Source: CAYTLW01 sp964438735 | Lineage (GTDB): Bacteria; Myxococcota_A; UBA9042 | Direction of reading: 5' to 3' | Assembly: GCA_964438735.1 (NCBI GenBank) | Contig: CAYTLW010000210.1 | Coordinates: forward strand, 1-7,397 | DNA: 7,397 nt | Shown: positions 3,983 through 7,397 of the stretch, piece by piece | Layout of the letters: each line of letters starts with the position of its first letter | Numbering within the stretch: the stretch's first letter is position 1 | The notes under the pieces: model-generated | What the model was told of the DNA's origin: nothing | The model's input: only the letters and a program-made list of their open reading frames with translations | Database searches by the model: none | Position numbers and translations under genes: made by a program

Positions 3983-6628
3983 ATGCGCCCGTCGCGACCC
4001 ACTTGCCCTTCATTGCCGCGATCTGGCTGGCGAGCCCTCGCCGCCTTTCTGACCATGGTGATGGCCTGGGCTTGCACCGAAGTGCCGCCCGAGACCAGCT
4101 TCGCCTCGGACGCGGCCACAGGCGATACGGCTGAGGATCAGACCGTCTCGGCAGGCTCCGATGGCGCCACCGGTGGCGGCGATTCCCAGGCCGTCGACGC
4201 GCTCAACGACGGTTCCGCACCGACCGATGGCGGCGCTGCGGTCCCAGACGCCGAGGTCCCAGACGCCGAGGTCCCAGACGCCGAGGTCACAGACGCCGCA
4301 GTCGCCGACGATGGCGGCGCAAAGGCCTGCAAGGACGCCGCAGAGTGCGTCGGCAGCGGCGACCCATGCGCCACGTGGAAGTGCGAGTCCGGACAGTGCG
4401 TCGCCGGTGCCCCCCTCAAGTGCGATGACGGGGTCTATTGCACCAAAGACAGTTGCGACGGCAAAGGGGGCTGCCTGCAGGCGTCACGCAGCGGTCCCTG
4501 TCCAGGAGGCTCATGCGCCGGCGGAAAGTGCGTGCCAAAGAGCAGCGATGGATTGCTGGCGATTGCAGGTGGTGACGAACACACCTGCGCCCTGGACGCC
4601 AAGGGCAACCTCTTCTGTTGGGGCGCAGCCTGGTCGGGGCAGACCGGAGCCGGCATCAAGCAGCCATCCGCCAAGCCCGTCGCCGTTGCTGGCGGGCCCT
4701 TCAAGGCGCTGGATGCCGGCGGAGATCATGCCTGCGCGGTGGCCAATGATGGCGTCGTCGTTTGCTGGGGTCGCAACGACTACGGCCAGTCCGGGGGCGC
4801 TGGGAGCAGTTTCGTGGCCAAGCCCACCCCAGTCCCGGGTGTCGCCAAAGCCGCCGCGGTGGCCACCGGTGAAGATCACAGCTGTGCCCTGCACATTGGC
4901 GGCGCCATCACCTGCTGGGGACGCAACGAAAACAAGCAATTGGGTGGCACGACCGGCGGCTCCGGCACCGTCTCTGTCGCCGGGATCGACGACGCCAACG
5001 CCGTGGTCGCCGGCGGCGGTCATACCTGCGCCCTGCGCGCCAAGGGCGGGATCTGGTGTTGGGGCGGCAATACGTGGGGCCAGGTCGGCAACGGCAGCCA
5101 GGTGGATGCGGTGCCATCTGCCGTCATCGGCATGCCCGCCGGCAAGACGCCACTGCAGTTGTCATTGGGTCGTGGTCACTCGGTCGCCCTCGTGCAGGGT
5201 GGCGCCGCGCTGGCCTGGGGGGCCAACGACTATGGCCAGCTCGGCATCGGTAGCTGGGATGCGGCCATCGTGCCCGTCCCAATCAAGGGCCTGGAAGCCG
5301 GCACCACCCAGGTCGCCGCCAGCCAGTACGGCGGCTGCGCAATGGCCGACGGCAAGATTCGCTGTTGGGGGGTCGGCCAGGTAGGGCAGGTGGGCACCGG
5401 CCAGAAGAGCAATGTCATCGCCCCCGGTTCGGCCGTGCCCGGCCTGGCCAAGATGACGTCCATCGCCGTCGGCCACCACCACGCTTGCGCCGGCTCGAAG
5501 TCCGGCCTGTGGTGTTGGGGATGGAACGGCTCCGGCCAGCTGGGCGCCGGCACCAGCGGAACCAGTGCCGCGCCGCTCGTGGTCGATGGACTGGGCGTGG
5601 CCTCTTCGGTGCGGGCCGGCAGTTCCTTGAGCTGCGCCATCGTCGCCGGTGGCCAGGTGCGTTGCTGGGGCGACAACGAGATGGGCCAGCTGGGCAACAG
5701 CGACGGGCTGCCAGTGCAAGCCCCGGTCGACGTGCCGGGCGTCAGCGGGGCCCTGGCGATCGACGCCGGCTTCCAACACGCCTGCGCCATCGTCGCCGGC
5801 GGCAAGGCCCGTTGTTGGGGCAGCAACGACAGCGGGCAGCTGGGCAACGGCGGCGGAGCGGCCAGCGCGCCGGTCGACGTCAACGGCATCGCCGATGCGA
5901 AAGATGTGGCCCTGGGCATCGCGTTTTCCTGCTTCATGCTGAACAACGGCGATGTCTGGTGCAGCGGAGCCAAGAACCTGGACACCGACGCCACCGACGT
6001 CGCCTCGTCGCCCCTGAAGATCCCCGGCCTGGCTAAGGTCATCGCCATCACGGCCGGCGATGAACACGCCTGCGCCCTGGGCAAGGACAAGAAGATCCGC
6101 TGCTGGGGGCAAGGAGACGACGGCAAGCTCGGCACCGGTAGCAGCCAGCCCCAGGCCACACCCAAGCAGGTGCTCGGCAACCATGACTGGTTCGCGCTCT
6201 CGGCAGGTCGACAACACACCTGCGCCATCGACGCTGGCGCCAAGGTGTGGTGTTGGGGCGACAATTCCGACCACGCGCTGGGCACGGGCAATGTCACGCC
6301 CGCCCTCGCGCCGACCCTCATGAAGAACGCGACCAACGTCACCCATATCGCCGCTGGAAACAGCTTTACCTGCATCCGAATCGGCAGCGGACAGGTTCGT
6401 TGCGCTGGCGTCAACGGATTCGGCCAGGGCGGCAAGCCCGACGTGCTGAGCCTGCCCGTGGCGACCGAGGTGTCAGGTCTCCAGGCCGTTGGCGAGCTCA
6501 GCTGCGGCAACCAGCATTGTTGTGCTCGGGCGGGAGGCGTCGTCCGTTGCTGGGGTCGCGGCGCCGCCGGTCAGCTGGGCAACAAGCACGCTTTCGAGAC
6601 CAAGCCGGTCCAGGTACTCGGCTTGTAG
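3983..6628 (+). CDS. Secreted, probably lipid-anchored protein with Cys-rich module and 14 RCC1 repeats
   Basis: The 881-residue product starts with a signal peptide (hydrophobic core about 18-29) ending in AWAC; Cys31 is a plausible but imperfect lipobox cysteine. Residues 32-112 form a low-complexity Asp/Ala/Gly/Thr stalk with four VPDAE-like repeats at 87-106. Residues 116-183 hold 12 cysteines in a small disulfide-rich module. From about 191 to the end are 14 repeats of about 49 residues of the RCC1 type, with the pattern GxxHxCA...CWGxNxxGQLGxG. Seven such repeats make one beta-propeller, so two propellers are likely. Most repeats carry a Cys pair about ten residues apart, suited to disulfides in an exported protein. 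Repeat 5 (GHSVALVQ, LAWG) has lost both, and repeats 10 and 13 are degenerate at WG. GGAG at 3974-3977 precedes the ATG. In eukaryotes RCC1 is a Ran exchange factor; in bacteria these repeats usually serve as binding scaffolds, and the ligand here is unknown. Confidence 0.93.
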   Translation: MRPSRPTCPSLPRSGWRALAAFLTMVMAWACTEVPPETSFASDAATGDTAEDQTVSAGSDGATGGGDSQAVDALNDGSAPTDGGAAVPDAEVPDAEVPDAEVTDAAVADDGGAKACKDAAECVGSGDPCATWKCESGQCVAGAPLKCDDGVYCTKDSCDGKGGCLQASRSGPCPGGSCAGGKCVPKSSDGLLAIAGGDEHTCALDAKGNLFCWGAAWSGQTGAGIKQPSAKPVAVAGGPFKALDAGGDHACAVANDGVVVCWGRNDYGQSGGAGSSFVAKPTPVPGVAKAAAVATGEDHSCALHIGGAITCWGRNENKQLGGTTGGSGTVSVAGIDDANAVVAGGGHTCALRAKGGIWCWGGNTWGQVGNGSQVDAVPSAVIGMPAGKTPLQLSLGRGHSVALVQGGAALAWGANDYGQLGIGSWDAAIVPVPIKGLEAGTTQVAASQYGGCAMADGKIRCWGVGQVGQVGTGQKSNVIAPGSAVPGLAKMTSIAVGHHHACAGSKSGLWCWGWNGSGQLGAGTSGTSAAPLVVDGLGVASSVRAGSSLSCAIVAGGQVRCWGDNEMGQLGNSDGLPVQAPVDVPGVSGALAIDAGFQHACAIVAGGKARCWGSNDSGQLGNGGGAASAPVDVNGIADAKDVALGIAFSCFMLNNGDVWCSGAKNLDTDATDVASSPLKIPGLAKVIAITAGDEHACALGKDKKIRCWGQGDDGKLGTGSSQPQATPKQVLGNHDWFALSAGRQHTCAIDAGAKVWCWGDNSDHALGTGNVTPALAPTLMKNATNVTHIAAGNSFTCIRIGSGQVRCAGVNGFGQGGKPDVLSLPVATEVSGLQAVGELSCGNQHCCARAGGVVRCWGRGAAGQLGNKHAFETKPVQVLGL
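4241..4300 (+). repeat. 15-bp tandem repeat in the stalk of the RCC1 protein, 4 copies
   Basis: The unit gtcccagacgccgag occurs three times perfectly (4241-4285), then a fourth copy with two changes (4286-4300). It encodes VPDAE three times and then VTDAA, in frame, in the linker between the lipobox and the Cys-rich module. Copy-number change would lengthen or shorten the acidic stalk without shifting the frame. Confidence 0.95.
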
Positions 6629-6648
6629 TTCACCGGGCGCCCCTTCGC

Positions 6649-7314
6649 TCAGGGACTGCCCGCCGGGCCGACACGTTGCGGTCTGGCCGGATGCCACCCC
6701 TTCTTTGCGGGCGCCGCCTCATCGACCCGCAAGTCACCCCGAATCCAGCTGGCCGTGAGCCCTTTCAAGGCCAGGTCGCGCGGGAAATGCTTGCGCACGA
6801 AGTCCAATTGCACCGCCTCGCCGGCCCCCGCTTGTCGCAGGTCGAGCAGCTGCCACACCACCTTGGGCAGCGGCCGCCTCAGTTTGCGCGCCAGCAGCGC
6901 CGGCAGACCAAGATTGTCGACCGAATAGCGACCGACCATGCGCTGCAACGGGTGCCCGTTCACAGGGACCCGATGTGCCGAATTCGGCGCGCTACCTGGC
7001 GGCGCATGGGCGGGCCGGGCGTGCTGTGCCGCGCGTGGCGGGACTCCTGGCGAACGCTCCGGCGACGCGTCGGGCCCCCTCTGGATCGCGCCGACGGGAA
7101 TGGTCGCTCGTGGAGCCCCGCGCTCGGCGCCGCGAATGTCGCCGTTGCCGACATCTGTCGAGGGCTGGTCATTCTCACCGAGCAGCCACCAGCCCAGCAA
7201 GCCGGCGGCCAGCAGGGCGCCCAGCATCAACCCAGGCCGGCTTCGGCGCTCAGCAGAAGCAAGGGGGTTTCCGGAAGCCCCCTCGGCCCGAAAAACGTCG
7301 TCTTCGGGCCTCAC
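6649..7314 (-). CDS. Single-pass membrane protein of unknown function, 221 residues
   Basis: No family is recognised. The frame opens with GTG at 7314. It encodes a short charged N-terminus, one strongly hydrophobic segment at about 28-46 (GLMLGALLAAGLLGWWLLG) following Arg-rich residues, a Pro/Ala/Arg-rich and probably disordered linker at 50-117, and a more ordered C-terminal part at 118-200 (LPKVVWQLLDLRQAG, DFVRKHFPRDLALKGL). The positive residues before the hydrophobic segment suggest a cytoplasmic N-terminus and a periplasmic C-terminal domain. The gene converges on the RCC1 gene with only 20 bases between the stops. Its start is uncertain. GTG overlaps a TGA of another frame as GTGA, which would fit coupling to an upstream gene. 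Alternatively, one missing G in the GGGG at 7312-7316 would join it to the ATG at 7334. Sequence just beyond is unreliable. An anti-sigma-like role is conceivable but unsupported. Confidence 0.65.
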   Translation of the reverse strand: MRPEDDVFRAEGASGNPLASAERRSRPGLMLGALLAAGLLGWWLLGENDQPSTDVGNGDIRGAERGAPRATIPVGAIQRGPDASPERSPGVPPRAAQHARPAHAPPGSAPNSAHRVPVNGHPLQRMVGRYSVDNLGLPALLARKLRRPLPKVVWQLLDLRQAGAGEAVQLDFVRKHFPRDLALKGLTASWIRGDLRVDEAAPAKKGWHPARPQRVGPAGSP

Positions 7315-7342
7315 CCCAAAGCGTCGCGGCCCATGGCGGCGC

Positions 7343-7397
<55 letters not shown>

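Noticed and set aside
5162..6510. Two long minus-strand frames (394 and 426 codons) opposite the RCC1 gene
   Set aside because: Antisense shadows of the repeat-bearing RCC1 frame; their own repetitiveness mirrors the blades and there is no supporting start context.
6629..6648. Bidirectional terminator between the convergent genes
   Set aside because: Only 20 bases separate the stops. GGGCGCCC is palindromic but no stem-loop followed by a T run is visible on either strand.

Overview
The window looks like one assembled contig, probably from a metagenome bin or draft genome of a high-GC, Gram-negative bacterium. The best guess is Myxococcota or a related deltaproteobacterial lineage. That rests on style rather than a marker gene: a lipoprotein-like protein with an Asp/Gly/Ala-rich stalk, a 12-cysteine module and RCC1 repeats, together with very GC-rich codon use. 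The contig has a 100-base N gap at 2150-2249 and ends in artefactual poly-G. Its left edge lies inside a tandem repeat.

Left half (1-3163, minus strand): a tightly overlapping operon for the nickel-pincer nucleotide (NPN) cofactor first described for lactate racemase. The order is larE, larB, larC, and then the first 33 codons of a further gene that leaves the window at base 1. Adjacent genes overlap by 4, 8 and 8 bases. LarB carboxylates and hydrolyses nicotinic acid adenine dinucleotide to the pyridinium dicarboxylate mononucleotide. LarE converts the two carboxylates to thiocarboxylates. LarC inserts nickel using CTP. No LarA-type enzyme that would use the cofactor is recognisable in the window; the truncated fourth gene could be one, but its visible part is a low-complexity repeat and does not say.

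Middle (3164-3982): a divergent intergenic region, then a plus-strand gene for a 183-residue exported protein of unknown function. After it comes a short spacer with three 21-bp direct repeats.

Right half (3983-6628, plus strand): a large gene for a secreted, probably lipid-anchored protein with a low-complexity stalk, a Cys-rich module and 14 RCC1-type repeats, enough for two seven-bladed propellers. Converging on it from the right edge (7314-6649, minus) is a gene for a single-pass membrane protein of unknown function. Bases 7343-7397 are almost entirely G and are best treated as sequencing artefact.

A recurring theme is the 15-bp in-frame tandem repeat encoding a pentapeptide. It occurs three times with unrelated sequences: at the start of the gene after larC, at the end of larE, and in the RCC1 protein stalk. 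The larE copy coincides with the assembly gap and the first lies at the contig edge.
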